Assembly (NCBI RefSeq): GCF_013155265.1
Contig: NZ_JABJXU010000001.1
Span: forward strand, 550,154-614,153
Direction of reading: 5' to 3'
Origin: Enterococcus sp. MMGLQ5-1
Lineage (GTDB): Bacteria > Bacillota > Bacilli > Lactobacillales > Streptococcaceae
Length of the DNA stretch: 64,000 bases
Below, in pieces: positions 1 to 9,472 of the stretch. The notes beneath the pieces were generated by a model, which had not been told where the DNA came from, searched no databases, and worked only from the letters and a program-made list of their open reading frames with translations. Every line of letters begins with the position of its first letter. Position 1 is the first letter of the stretch. The position numbers were made by a program, and so were the translations under genes.

Positions 1-619
1 CGTCCAAATTGATACACCAGAAGAATACCAAGGCTCAATTATTCAATCACTTTCTGAACGTAAGGGTGAAATGTTGGATATGGTCAATGTTGGTAATGGA
101 CAGGTTCGCTTAATCTTCCTTGTACCAGCTCGTGGTCTAATTGGTTATACGACTGAATTTATGTCAATGACACGTGGCTATGGTATTTTAAACCATACCT
201 TTGATCAGTATTTACCTTTGATTAATGAAACAATTGGTGGCCGTCACCGTGGTGCACTTGTTTCAATCGATACTGGTAAAGCAACTACCTATTCAATCAT
301 GTCTGTTGAAGAACGTGGTACAGTCTTTGTCACACCAGGGACAGAGGTTTATGAGGGTATGATTGTCGGTGAAAATGCACGTGATAACGATTTGACTGTT
401 AATATCACTAAAGCTAAGCAAATGACTAACGTCCGTTCTGCAAATAAGGACCAAACCTCAGTCATCAAGACACCTCGTCAGTTGACCTTAGAAGAGTCAT
501 TAGAATTCTTGAATGATGATGAATATATGGAAGTGACACCTGAAACGATTCGTTTAAGAAAACAGATTTTAAATAAAGCGGAACGTGAAAAAGCAACCAA
601 GAAAAAGAAAAAAGATTAA
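1..619 (+). CDS. typA: Ribosome-associated GTPase TypA/BipA, 3' part only
   Basis: The gene is open at the left edge of the window; its reading frame begins at base 2 and ends at the TAA at 617-619, giving roughly the last 205 residues. These cover the C-terminal part of TypA/BipA, with family stretches such as VPARGLIGYTTEF, TRGYGILNHTF and GRHRGALVS. The tail is lysine-rich (KKKKKD). TypA is a translational GTPase that binds the 70S ribosome and is needed for growth under stress or cold and for ribosome assembly. The G domain lies upstream of the window and cannot be checked. A hairpin terminator follows at 661-689. Identification is by recognisable family sequence; the N-terminal half is unseen. 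Confidence 0.95.
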   Translation, partial: VQIDTPEEYQGSIIQSLSERKGEMLDMVNVGNGQVRLIFLVPARGLIGYTTEFMSMTRGYGILNHTFDQYLPLINETIGGRHRGALVSIDTGKATTYSIMSVEERGTVFVTPGTEVYEGMIVGENARDNDLTVNITKAKQMTNVRSANKDQTSVIKTPRQLTLEESLEFLNDDEYMEVTPETIRLRKQILNKAEREKATKKKKKD

Positions 620-660
620 AATTTCAATGATGAATTAATAATTTTATTGAATATATAGAG

Positions 661-689
661 AGGGATGGGAATTTTCCTGTCCCTTTTTT
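661..689 (+). terminator. Rho-independent terminator after typA
   Basis: A G-rich arm (AGGGATGGGA) pairs with TCCTGTCCCT across a short loop, with G-U pairs, and runs directly into a T-tract. It lies about 40 bases after the typA stop. Confidence 0.8.
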
Positions 690-775
690 AAAATTTTGAA
701 ATGAAAGCTCTAAAGAATGATTGACTTAAATCGGATATCATTTGCTTTAATATTTTTAATAATAAGGAGTTACAG

Positions 776-2341
776 ATGACATTAATGGAAGAGGTAAATA
801 AGCGTCGAACGTTTGCAATCATTTCCCATCCCGATGCAGGTAAGACAACGATTACTGAGCAACTATTACTTTTTGGCGGTGCAATTCGGCAAGCTGGAAC
901 AGTAAAAGGTAAGAAAACGGGGAATTTTGCTAAATCAGACTGGATGGAAATTGAAAAGCAGCGGGGAATCTCGGTGACAAGCTCGGTGATGCAATTTGAT
1001 TATGAGGGCAAACGGGTAAATATACTAGATACCCCCGGACATGAGGATTTTTCTGAGGATACTTATCGTACCTTAATGGCAGTAGATGCTGCGGTTATGG
1101 TGATTGATAGTGCCAAGGGGATTGAAGCGCAAACTAAGAAATTATTTAAGGTTGTTAAGGAACGTGGTATTCCAGTTTTTACTTTTATCAATAAATTAGA
1201 CCGGGATGGTCGTGAGCCGCTTGAGCTTTTGGAAGAACTAGAAGAAGTATTGGGAATTGAAAGCTATCCAATGAACTGGCCAATTGGTATGGGGAAAGGC
1301 TTGGTAGGCCTATATGATATTTATCATAAACAAATCGAACTTTATCGAGCTGAGGATAATCAAAAATTTCTGCCGTTAGATGAAAAGGGTCAGCTTGCAG
1401 AAAATCACCCTTTGACTCAAAATAGTTTTTATAGTCAAGTGATTGAAGAAGTGGAGCTTTTAACAGAAGCGGGAAATGAGTTTGATGAAGCTAAGATTGA
1501 AGCTGGGGAATTAACACCTGTATTTTTTGGCTCGGCCTTAACCAACTTTGGTGTCGAAACTTTTCTGAAAACCTTCTTGAAATTTGCACCAGTACCTCAT
1601 GCGCATAAAACACAAGATGGTAGCGAAGTTTCGCCGTATGAAGCTGATTTTTCTGGCTTTATCTTTAAAATACAAGCCAATATGAATCCAGCACATCGCG
1701 ATCGCATTGCATTTTTGCGAATTAGCTCTGGTGAATTTACCAAAGGAATGGATGTAAACTTAGAGCGAACAGGTAAAAAACTAAAGCTATCCAATGTCAC
1801 TCAATTTATGGCAGAGCAACGAGAAAATGTGCAAAAAGCCGTGGCTGGTGATATTATTGGGATTTATGATACTGGCAATTTTCAAGTTGGCGATACAATT
1901 ACCTCAGGTAAATTGAAAATCAGATATGAGGAGTTACCAACCTTTACACCTGAGATTTTCATGAAAGTCATTGCAAAAAATGTGATGAAGCAAAAAAGCT
2001 TTCATAAAGGGATTGAACAGCTTGTGCAGGAAGGCGCAATCCAGCTTTATACGAATTATCAAACAGGTGAATATATGCTTGGTGCAGTCGGTCAATTACA
2101 GTTTGAGGTTTTCCGATATCGGATGCTGAATGAATATAATTCTGAGGTTGTGATGACACCAATGGGCAGTAAGCAGGCGCGTTGGATTAATCCAGAGCAG
2201 TTAGATGAGCGGATGAGTAGCTCACGTAATATTTTGGCAAAGGATCGTTTTGGTGAGCCTTTATTCCTATTTGAAAATGAGTTTGCGATGCGCTGGTTCC
2301 ATGACAAGTATCCAGAGGTTGAGTTAACCGCGAAGATGTAA
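776..2341 (+). CDS. prfC: Peptide chain release factor 3 (RF3)
   Basis: A 521-residue translational GTPase that recycles RF1 and RF2 from the ribosome after peptide release. The GTP-binding motifs are intact: HPDAGKTT near residues 18-25, DTPGHEDF at 85-92 and NKLD at 139-142. The length matches the family (about 520-530). The ATG at 776 has AAGGAG seven bases upstream. The gene stands alone between two terminators, so it is probably transcribed singly. RF1 (prfA) is encoded 6 kb further on; the two are not in one operon. Confidence 0.97.
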   Translation: MTLMEEVNKRRTFAIISHPDAGKTTITEQLLLFGGAIRQAGTVKGKKTGNFAKSDWMEIEKQRGISVTSSVMQFDYEGKRVNILDTPGHEDFSEDTYRTLMAVDAAVMVIDSAKGIEAQTKKLFKVVKERGIPVFTFINKLDRDGREPLELLEELEEVLGIESYPMNWPIGMGKGLVGLYDIYHKQIELYRAEDNQKFLPLDEKGQLAENHPLTQNSFYSQVIEEVELLTEAGNEFDEAKIEAGELTPVFFGSALTNFGVETFLKTFLKFAPVPHAHKTQDGSEVSPYEADFSGFIFKIQANMNPAHRDRIAFLRISSGEFTKGMDVNLERTGKKLKLSNVTQFMAEQRENVQKAVAGDIIGIYDTGNFQVGDTITSGKLKIRYEELPTFTPEIFMKVIAKNVMKQKSFHKGIEQLVQEGAIQLYTNYQTGEYMLGAVGQLQFEVFRYRMLNEYNSEVVMTPMGSKQARWINPEQLDERMSSSRNILAKDRFGEPLFLFENEFAMRWFHDKYPEVELTAKM

Positions 2342-2412
2342 GGACTGCTTTGAAATCGGATGATTGCTGAAATATTGTAAGCACTTAATAGTAATTAATT
2401 TTAAAAATAGCC

Positions 2413-2445
2413 AAGACCATAATCAAAGTTATGGTCTTTTTTTAC
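2413..2445 (+). terminator. Rho-independent terminator after prfC
   Basis: A perfect 10-bp stem (AAGACCATAA / TTATGGTCTT) with a 6-base loop is followed by a run of T. Confidence 0.93.
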
Positions 2446-2523
2446 TCTATGGTAGGTGATAAAAGTCACATTTTGTATACTTGATTCCATGTTATATTTG
2501 AAGTAAAAAAGGTTGGTAATGAG

Positions 2524-2985
2524 ATGGATGAATTAAAAGAGGTTAAAATAAATAACCTTTTAGAGCCATATTTTTTCCAAAAATTAATTAAACTAGAAGA
2601 AGAGTTTTTAGCTTTCTTTGATGCTTATGATTATAGAAATAATCCCAAAATTACGAGTATAGTAGGAAAATATAAATTAATAGCTAGATATAGAAAAAAT
2701 ATCGCTCGAACTGATTCTTTAAAAAATGATGTACACCATTGTATCAAAGAAATCCATGATGCTGTTATAAGTGATGTAAAGGTAAAATTTTTAATTTGTA
2801 ATAAAAAAAGCTTGATGATGAGAGATGGTCAAAGTATTGATAATGCAATTAGACTTTTAACAGCTGATGCCGAAATAATTGAAGAAGATATTTATAAGCA
2901 GGTTGATACGATTATTCATTATATGCTGAATAATGCGATTGAGTCGGCGTTAAAGAAAGCTATTTTTAGATGGCAGCTGAAATAA
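2524..2985 (+). CDS. Hypothetical protein, 153 residues
   Basis: I do not recognise this protein. It is charged, looks largely helical, has no signal peptide or membrane segment, and is rich in K, I, N and D. Its codons are more AT-biased than those of prfC. The start has only a weak ribosome binding site (GGTTGG, then GAG just before ATG). It is isolated between the prfC terminator and the oxidoreductase gene at 3290, with about 300 bases of apparently non-coding DNA after it. Low GC and no informative neighbours suggest an accessory gene, but no function can be inferred. Confidence 0.55.
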   Translation: MDELKEVKINNLLEPYFFQKLIKLEEEFLAFFDAYDYRNNPKITSIVGKYKLIARYRKNIARTDSLKNDVHHCIKEIHDAVISDVKVKFLICNKKSLMMRDGQSIDNAIRLLTADAEIIEEDIYKQVDTIIHYMLNNAIESALKKAIFRWQLK

Positions 2986-3224
2986 GCAATTGTGGGCAGG
3001 TGCTGGGCATATATTTTTCTTGCAATGAGTGCCATGACCATGGGTAATTAAGGGAAATTGAGCATAACCTCCATATGATAACATGAGTAATTCTGTTTGT
3101 ATGGGTAAGGGGCATCGTTAAATCGAATATTTTGCTAGGATGAGCTTTTACTTATATTTGCAGCTGCTTGAACAATTTATTCTAGGTAATCAATCCTTTT
3201 TATAATTATTTGGAGGCTTTTTGT
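2986..3224. other. Intergenic stretch with no recognised feature
   Basis: I see no open frame with a ribosome binding site and no clear hairpin terminator. Only the right end (3225-3264) carries a promoter and palindrome, listed separately. Confidence 0.5.
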
Positions 3225-3264
3225 TTGCTTACTTTTGATAAGTGAACTATGATACTAATCATAG
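3225..3264 (+). promoter_or_regulatory. Promoter with palindromic operator over the -10 box
   Basis: A -35 box TTGCTT (3225-3230) and a -10 box TATGAT (3248-3253) are separated by 17 bases. An 8-bp perfect inverted repeat (ACTATGAT, 3246-3253; ATCATAGT, 3258-3265; 4-base spacer) covers the -10 box. A repressor bound here would block transcription of the oxidoreductase gene at 3290. The repressor's identity is unknown; dimeric HTH regulators such as the MarR/HxlR/TetR types bind sites of this shape. Confidence 0.65.
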
Positions 3265-3289
3265 TAAGAAAAATTTAGGAGGCAGTAAA

Positions 3290-3865
3290 ATGACAAAAAT
3301 TAGTATCTTTGGTAAAGGTAATATGGGGACTGCTATTGGTGGCAATTTTGAAGCTGCTGGGCATCAGGTATCATATGTCCAATCTGATACACCCAAAAGT
3401 CAACTTGGAGAGGTTGTAGTTTTTGCAGTACCCTATTCAGCAATTGAATCGATAATTTCTCAATATAGTGATGAATTGTCTGGAAAAATTGTTATTGATA
3501 TTAGTAACCCAGTTGATTTTAATACTTTTGATGATTTAGTTGTTCCAGCAGACAGCTCTGCTGCATCAATTATTGCAGAAGCTCTACCTAATTCCAGAGT
3601 GGTAAAGGGGTTTAATACAACTTTTGCCGCAACATTATTGACAAAAAAGGTTGCTGGCGAGCATCAGACAACGGTACTTTTGGCCAGTGATAGTCAAGAG
3701 GCTAAAGAAACATTAACCAAAATTCTTGCTGGCAGTGGCTTAGCAATTATTGATGCTGGTGCTCTAAAACGTGCTAGAGAGCTAGAAGCATTAGGCTTTT
3801 TACAAATTTCCTTAGCGGCAAGTGAAAAAATTACTTGGAATGGTGGTTTTGGTATCTTTGATTAA
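3290..3865 (+). CDS. NAD(P)-binding oxidoreductase, F420-dependent NADP reductase-like
   Basis: A 191-residue Rossmann protein of the NADPH-dependent F420 reductase-like family. The N-terminus carries the nucleotide-binding glycine motif (GKGNMGTAIGG) right after strand 1. Later come the family stretches VVFAVPYSAI and IDISNPV, and VVKGFNTTFA near the middle. The ATG at 3290 follows a strong AGGAGG (about 7 bases); an in-frame ATG at 3242 lies inside the operator and has no such site, so I use 3290. Members of this family in F420-lacking bacteria are usually annotated as NADPH-dependent reductases of unknown substrate. The palindrome-covered promoter suggests inducible expression. It is a single-gene unit ending at a bidirectional terminator. 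Confidence 0.85.
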   Translation: MTKISIFGKGNMGTAIGGNFEAAGHQVSYVQSDTPKSQLGEVVVFAVPYSAIESIISQYSDELSGKIVIDISNPVDFNTFDDLVVPADSSAASIIAEALPNSRVVKGFNTTFAATLLTKKVAGEHQTTVLLASDSQEAKETLTKILAGSGLAIIDAGALKRARELEALGFLQISLAASEKITWNGGFGIFD

Positions 3866-3950
3866 TTATTAATCAATTTATCTTAAACATTATTATTATT
3901 TTTCGTTATTGCCAAAATATAAATTTTAAATGGTTGGTAAAATTAACTAC

Positions 3951-3991
3951 AAAAAATGCATCACAGCGATTAAAGCCGTGCTGCATTTTTT
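3951..3991. terminator. Bidirectional terminator between convergent genes
   Basis: AAAAAATGCA...TGCATTTTTT arms flank an inner CAC-GC/GC-GTG stem, giving a strong hairpin with A- and T-tracts on either side. It serves the oxidoreductase gene (+) and the ABC operon (-). Confidence 0.88.
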
Positions 3992-3993
3992 AT

Positions 3994-5808
3994 TTAGCTA
4001 AATTGTGTTTGATAAAGCTTGGCGTAAAATGATTGCTTATTTAATAGTGAATCGTGGGTACCCTTCTCAATAATGTCACCATGATTCATTACTAAAATCA
4101 AATCAGCATTTTTGATAGTTGAAAGACGATGTGCAATTACAAAGCTTGTTCGACCCTTCATTACCTTTGCAATGGCTGTTTGAATATCCTGTTCTGTTTT
4201 GGTGTCAATGCTTGAGGTTGCTTCATCTAAAATCATTACCTTGGGATCAGCAAGCACAGCTCTTGCGATTGTTAATAGCTGCTGTTCGCCTTGTGAAACA
4301 ATGCCGTCATCACTTGAAATAATAGTGTCATAGCCTTGAGGGAGCTTACGAATAAAACTATCACATTGTGCGATTTTGGCAGCTTCAATAATATCCTTGC
4401 GCGTTGCATTGGCTTTGCCGTAGGCGATATTATCAGCAACTGTACCTTTAAATAACCATGTATCTTGTAGCACCATGCCAAAGCACTGACGTAAATCTTC
4501 TCTAGATAATTGATTAATATTAATACCATCAAAGCGTATTTGACCTGAATCAATTTCATAGAAGTGCATCAATAGGTTAACTAAGGTTGTTTTTCCAGCT
4601 CCCGTTGGACCAACAATCGCAATCATTTGATGCGGCTTTGCTTCAAAGCTGACATTTTTCATCAAAGGCTTATCCTTTTGATAGCCAAAGGAAACATTTG
4701 AAAAGGTGATTTCACCTTGTGGCTGTTTATCTAATTTTTTTAGATTTGGATAGATGGTATCCTCTTTTAAGTCCAAAATGGTATCAATACGTTCAATAGC
4801 TACTAAGGCACCCTGAAAGGCATTGACTATATATGAAGCATTACTAATTGGCTCTGAGATTTGGACGACATACTGTAAGAAGGCTTGGACAAGTCCAACC
4901 GTAATTAAGCCTTCAATTGCATATTGACCGCCTAGAAATGCAGCTAAAATAAAGGCAATCTGGTTAACGAAACGAATTGCAGGATAGATCGAAAAATTTA
5001 TGAATTGTGAGCGCTGATTTGCTTTAAACTGTGCATCAATGTGCTTATCCATTTTTTCAATAAAATCAACCTCCTTACCAAAGGACTTAACTACCAAATT
5101 ACCTGCAAGGGTTTCTTCGGTTGAATTGCTTAGTGTACTTAAGGTCATCATGTTATTGTGAAAAAGCTTTTGATTCCAGCTGGAGATAAAACCAGTTAAC
5201 AGGCTACCAATTAATAGAATTGCAAAGACTAAAAAAGCCATTTTAATATTGATCATAAATAGAATAGCTATCCCTAAGATAATGATTAAGGCTGAATAGA
5301 CAAATTGATTAAAGCCAGTAATAATTACTTCAGAAATTTTATCAACATCGGAGGTTGCTTTGCTGAGTAGCTCACCAACCTGATGATTATCATAAAATTT
5401 TAAAGGGAGCTTGGTCATTTTATCGGTTAATTTTTTTCTGAGTGAAAGTGTAACAGTCTCTCCGATTCTTGCCATTTGAAATTCTTGATAATAAACTAAG
5501 AGAAAATTAATCAAGGCAATTATTAAAATACTAATAATTGGTAAAAGAATTGTTGCTTGAATTGTTGACCATTTGTTAACGATACTTGCATCTTGCATAA
5601 TTGCAATGACATCATCAATGACAATTGCCGAAATCCATGGAATGATGGCAAATAACAGAGTTGAAACAATGTTGGTCAGAATAGTTATAATAACGGGAAT
5701 TTTATCTTCATTTAATAACGTTATAAAACTTACTATTGCTCGTTTGGTATCTTTCGGTTTTTCATAGCTTGTTTCTGTTACCTTTTGCTTTATTTTTTGG
5801 CGCTTCAT
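3994..5808 (-). CDS. ABC multidrug-type exporter, canonical half-transporter
   Basis: A 604-residue fused transmembrane and ATPase half-transporter (type IV ABC exporter). Six membrane helices occupy roughly residues 30-330. Walker A is GPTGAGKTT near 398-406, the signature is the variant VSQGEQQ, and Walker B with the catalytic glutamate is MILDEATSS near 522. The partner gene just upstream in the operon overlaps its start by 4 bases and has Asp in place of the catalytic Glu. This is the usual pattern for heterodimeric exporters with one consensus and one degenerate ATP site. The likely role is export of drugs or other hydrophobic compounds. Substrate unknown. Confidence 0.9.
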   Translation of the reverse strand: MKRQKIKQKVTETSYEKPKDTKRAIVSFITLLNEDKIPVIITILTNIVSTLLFAIIPWISAIVIDDVIAIMQDASIVNKWSTIQATILLPIISILIIALINFLLVYYQEFQMARIGETVTLSLRKKLTDKMTKLPLKFYDNHQVGELLSKATSDVDKISEVIITGFNQFVYSALIIILGIAILFMINIKMAFLVFAILLIGSLLTGFISSWNQKLFHNNMMTLSTLSNSTEETLAGNLVVKSFGKEVDFIEKMDKHIDAQFKANQRSQFINFSIYPAIRFVNQIAFILAAFLGGQYAIEGLITVGLVQAFLQYVVQISEPISNASYIVNAFQGALVAIERIDTILDLKEDTIYPNLKKLDKQPQGEITFSNVSFGYQKDKPLMKNVSFEAKPHQMIAIVGPTGAGKTTLVNLLMHFYEIDSGQIRFDGININQLSREDLRQCFGMVLQDTWLFKGTVADNIAYGKANATRKDIIEAAKIAQCDSFIRKLPQGYDTIISSDDGIVSQGEQQLLTIARAVLADPKVMILDEATSSIDTKTEQDIQTAIAKVMKGRTSFVIAHRLSTIKNADLILVMNHGDIIEKGTHDSLLNKQSFYAKLYQTQFS

Positions 5809-7553
5809 TTTTTCACCTCCATCATGATGCCTTGTGTTTTAGCCAAATCCTGATAAAACTGATTAGTTGCTAATAAGCTTTCATGTGAACCACGTCCAAC
5901 GATTTTACCATCATTTAGTACAATGATTTGATCTGCTGAGAGGATTGTGCTTAACCTTTGTGCAACAATAATCGTAATTTGCTTGGCTAAATAGGTCTTT
6001 AATTCAGAACGTAAAAGCGCATCCGTTGCATAGTCAAGTGCTGAAAAGCTATCGTCAAAAATATAGATACCAGCATTTTTGGCGAGTGCCCTTCCGATTG
6101 CTAAGCGTTGCTTTTGACCGCCAGAAAAATTTGTGCCGCCTTGAGTCACCTTAGTTTGAAATTTTTCAGGTAAGCCTTGGATGAAATCATTTGCTTGCGC
6201 AACCTTTGCCACCTTAATCATTTGTTCATTAGTTAAATCTGGACAACCAAATCGAAAATTATCCGAGATTGTACCGCTAAATAAAAATGCTCTCTGCGGC
6301 ACATAGCTGATAACATGACGTAGTGTGTCAAGTGGCATATCACGAATATCAATGTCGTTAATCTTAATTGTACCTGCTTCAATATCATTTAAACGCAAGA
6401 GTGTTTTAACGACTGAGCTCTTTCCAGATCCAGTCCCACCAACAATTGCGATGGTCTCCCCAGCGTTTACCTTGAAGCTAATTGCGTCTAATATCTTTTT
6501 TTCTGCCCCACTATAGCGAAAATCAACATTATTAAAGCTTAGCTGTGTGATTGGTGTTATTTTTTCTGAAAGTGTTGCTGTAGGCATCATTTTGTCATGA
6601 TCTGTTATTTCGCTTTTTGTTTCGATTACCTCTTGTATTCGATTAATTGAAGCGATGCCCTTTGGTACTTGGAAAAGAATTAGGGCAGACATAATCAATG
6701 TCGCAATGGTGGTTGTAGTGTATTCAATTAATGCTGTAATCGATCCAATTTCTAATACTTGATGAGCAACCAAGGACGAACCAATCCAAAGAATTAGCAC
6801 CATTGCTAAATTCATTAAGCAAAAGGCCATTGGAGAGAGTAATGCAAAATGCTGATTAATCACGATATTATTTTGCGTATAGTCTTCAAAAGCGGTATCT
6901 ACTCTTATTTTTTCTTTTTTGGAATTATCAAAGGCTCTAATTATCCGTACGCCAACAAAAAATTCACGTAAAACAAGGGTCATCTGATCCATTTTTGCTT
7001 GAATTTTTTGGATGTTTGGCAAAGATTGATTTAAAACATACCAGGTTGTTCCTAAGAAGATAAATATTGCCAGCAAAGGAATGATTGCCAAAACAGGATA
7101 AATATTTAATGTTAATAAGATGGCAATTAACGCCATGATTGGACTAGGTAAAATCATTTGTAAAAAGGTTAATAGAATTTGCTGGGCATTGACATTATCA
7201 TTAGTAGTTCTAGTCACCAGTGAGGCAATACCAAAGTGATCAGTTTGATTGAGTGTTAATTTTTCAATCGTTCGGATCATTTTTTTACGGTTACTTTGCG
7301 CAAATTTTGATGAAAAATATGCCGAGAAATAGCTACCCAAAATACCAGCAATTGTCCCGATAATTAATATAATCAACATTTTGACAATAATCGTATTAAG
7401 CTGTTGATAGTTTTGTTTAAGAATGCCTTCGTTAATCAATTGTGAAACATAAAATGGAATGACTAACATTGCGAAGGTATTAATTGTAATAAATAAAATA
7501 CTTAAAAATAATAATCCCTTGTTTTGTTTAATAAATTGTTTTAATAACTGCAT
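5805..7553 (-). CDS. ABC multidrug-type exporter, degenerate-site half-transporter
   Basis: A 582-residue half-transporter with about six membrane helices, Walker A GGTGSGKSS near residue 370 and signature NFSGGQKQR. Walker B ends in FDDSFSALD near 495, so the usual catalytic glutamate is Asp. It pairs with the next gene (4-base overlap, translational coupling). It follows a marR gene by about 30 bases with its own ribosome binding site (GGAGGCAG upstream of the ATG). Heterodimeric drug exporters of Firmicutes have this composition. Substrate is unknown. Confidence 0.9.
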   Translation of the reverse strand: MQLLKQFIKQNKGLLFLSILFITINTFAMLVIPFYVSQLINEGILKQNYQQLNTIIVKMLIILIIGTIAGILGSYFSAYFSSKFAQSNRKKMIRTIEKLTLNQTDHFGIASLVTRTTNDNVNAQQILLTFLQMILPSPIMALIAILLTLNIYPVLAIIPLLAIFIFLGTTWYVLNQSLPNIQKIQAKMDQMTLVLREFFVGVRIIRAFDNSKKEKIRVDTAFEDYTQNNIVINQHFALLSPMAFCLMNLAMVLILWIGSSLVAHQVLEIGSITALIEYTTTTIATLIMSALILFQVPKGIASINRIQEVIETKSEITDHDKMMPTATLSEKITPITQLSFNNVDFRYSGAEKKILDAISFKVNAGETIAIVGGTGSGKSSVVKTLLRLNDIEAGTIKINDIDIRDMPLDTLRHVISYVPQRAFLFSGTISDNFRFGCPDLTNEQMIKVAKVAQANDFIQGLPEKFQTKVTQGGTNFSGGQKQRLAIGRALAKNAGIYIFDDSFSALDYATDALLRSELKTYLAKQITIIVAQRLSTILSADQIIVLNDGKIVGRGSHESLLATNQFYQDLAKTQGIMMEVKK

Positions 7554-7586
7554 GAATGTGCTGCCTCCGAATAATTTTAGCTTAGA

Positions 7587-8009
7587 TTAAATTGTTAAGT
7601 GATCAAGCAATTTTTCATTAATTTTAATCAGCATTTTACGTTCCTCTGCTGTTAATTGGGCATAAGCTTGATATTCAAACTGATAAAGTGCCAAAAGAAC
7701 TTTATCAGTGAAATTTTTGCCTGATTCAGTTAGCTTAACCATTTTTTGTCGCTTATTTTGTGCATCTTGCTCACGATATAAGTAGCCTTTTTTTTCTAAA
7801 GTATTGAGCATTGAATTGACAGTCTGCTTAGGCAATTGAAGTCGCTCTATAATTTGCTTTGGTGTGGTTTCTTCTCCTAGGTTAGAAATTACATATAGTG
7901 TCATCAATGAATTATTGGTCAAATGCTGCTTTTTTGCCCAATTTTCATAAACACTATTCATACCGAACCAAATGTGATAGCTTTTATCAATTGTTTCTTT
8001 TATATCCAT
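7587..8009 (-). CDS. MarR-family transcriptional regulator of the ABC operon
   Basis: A 140-residue winged-helix protein. The recognition region TTPKQIIERLQLPKQTVN and the wing segment (about residues 45-95, ending NKRQKMVKLTESG) match the MarR family. It is the first gene of a three-gene minus-strand operon with two ABC half-transporters, the classic arrangement of a drug-responsive autorepressor. A ribosome binding site (AAAGGAT) precedes the ATG. A 9-bp-arm palindrome just downstream of the predicted -10 box is the probable operator. The inducing ligand cannot be told from sequence. Confidence 0.9.
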   Translation of the reverse strand: MDIKETIDKSYHIWFGMNSVYENWAKKQHLTNNSLMTLYVISNLGEETTPKQIIERLQLPKQTVNSMLNTLEKKGYLYREQDAQNKRQKMVKLTESGKNFTDKVLLALYQFEYQAYAQLTAEERKMLIKINEKLLDHLTI

Positions 8010-8060
8010 ATCAAGTATCCTTTCTGAATCTGGATTGGTCTTTTCTTTTAATTAAAAGCA

Positions 8061-8114
8061 AAATAGTCCGATATAGGACTATTTGATTCTAGCATATTGA
8101 AAATTTAAAATCAA
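8061..8114 (-). promoter_or_regulatory. Promoter and MarR operator of the marR-ABC operon
   Basis: On the minus strand a -35 box TTGATT (plus positions 8109-8114) and a -10 box TAGAAT (8086-8091) have a 17-base spacer. Immediately downstream, over the expected transcription start, is a perfect inverted repeat AAATAGTCC (8061-8069) / GGACTATTT (8076-8084) with a 6-base centre. Its position suits an autorepressor site for the MarR protein. Confidence 0.7.
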
Positions 8115-8395
8115 TCTTTGATTTTTACTTTATTAAGCTAAAATAAATAGGCATTGAAATCACTTCTTAAAGCGAAAATAAATTAAAAGCAAAATTGTAA
8201 TATTAATAATTTGCATTGAGAATATTAGCATTAGCACTTAATTTATGTTAAAATTGTCTAGTCATTATTATAGAGTGCAGGTGATTATAAGCCTTTATAA
8301 CTAATAAAGATTACTTATTTATAATGAATAAATAAGATTTGTTTTGATATAAATTTTTATGATTTAAATTAGATAGAATACTAGAGGAGATAAGT
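8115..8395. other. AT-rich divergent intergenic region upstream of prfA
   Basis: This should carry the prfA promoter, but I see no convincing -35/-10 pair. A perfect 9-bp inverted repeat (CTTATTTAT / ATAAATAAG, 8314-8336, 5-base centre) lies in it, without a T-tract. No gene is apparent. Confidence 0.45.
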
Positions 8396-9466
8396 ATGTA
8401 CGACCAATTACAAGCTGTGGAAGATCGTTATGAAGAATTAGGGGAACTGCTGAGTGATCCTGAGGTGATTAGTGATACCAAGCGATTAATGGCTTTAACT
8501 AAAGAGGAAGCTAGCATCAGAGCAACCGTAACAACCTATCGTCGTTATAAGCAGGTGCTTGAAACAATTTCCGACTCAGAAGAATTATTATCAGAAAATT
8601 TAGATGCTGAGATGATTGAGTTAGCGAAAGAAGAGCTTAGTGATGCAAAGGCTGAAAAGCTTCAGCTGGAAGAGCAAATTAAAATTTTACTATTACCTAA
8701 GGATCCAAATGATGATAAGAATATTATTATGGAAATTCGGGGAGCTGCTGGTGGCGACGAGGCAGCATTATTTGCTGGTGATTTATTTGAAATGTATCAA
8801 CGCTATGCAACGGCAGAGGGCTGGAAAACAGAGGTACTAGAAGCTAATATTACCGGTATTGGTGGTTACAAAGAAGTTATCATGATGATTACTGGTGATA
8901 ATGTCTTTTCTAAATTAAAATATGAATCAGGCGCGCATCGCGTACAGCGTGTACCATCAACTGAATCGCAGGGGCGTGTGCATACCTCCACCGCAACTGT
9001 TGTTGTGATGCCAGAAGCAGAAGAGGTTGAAATTGAGATTGAAGACAAGGATTTAAGAATTGATATTTATCATGCCTCAGGTGCAGGTGGTCAGCATATT
9101 AATAAGACTGCTTCAGCCGTTCGTTTGACCCACTTACCGACAGGGATTGTGGTGGCAATGCAGGATGAAAGAAGTCAGTTGAAAAATCGTGAGAAGGCGA
9201 TGAAGGTTTTACGGGCGCGCGTCTATGATCATTATGCAACAGCTGCCCAATCGGAATATGATGAAAATCGTAAAAGTGCGGTTGGGACAGGTGATCGCTC
9301 AGAGCGCATTCGTACCTATAATTTTCCGCAAAATCGAGTGACGGATCATCGAATTGGTTTGACAATTCAAAAGCTAGATCAAATCTTGGCGGGCAAGCTT
9401 GGTGAAATTATTGATGCTTTGATTGTTTATGATCAAACGAAGAAATTAGAAGCGCTTAATGGGTAA
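8396..9466 (+). CDS. prfA: Peptide chain release factor 1
   Basis: A 356-residue class I release factor that reads UAA and UAG and triggers peptide hydrolysis. The catalytic GGQ lies within [11 protein letters not shown] near residue 230. The RF1 codon-recognition tripeptide appears as PST within RVPSTES, which separates it from RF2 (SPF). Length is standard. AGAGGAG precedes the ATG. It starts an operon with prmC, the methyltransferase that modifies the GGQ glutamine, followed by tsaC. Confidence 0.97.
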   Translation: MYDQLQAVEDRYEELGELLSDPEVISDTKRLMALTKEEASIRATVTTYRRYKQVLETISDSEELLSENLDAEMIELAKEELSDAKAEKLQLEEQIKILLLPKDPNDDKNIIMEIRGAAGGDEAALFAGDLFEMYQRYATAEGWKTEVLEANITGIGGYKEVIMMITGDNVFSKLKYESGAHRVQRVPSTESQGRVHTSTATVVVMPEAEEVEIEIEDKDLRIDIYHASGAGGQHINKTASAVRLTHLPTGIVVAMQDERSQLKNREKAMKVLRARVYDHYATAAQSEYDENRKSAVGTGDRSERIRTYNFPQNRVTDHRIGLTIQKLDQILAGKLGEIIDALIVYDQTKKLEALNG

Positions 9467-9472
9467 TTTAAA

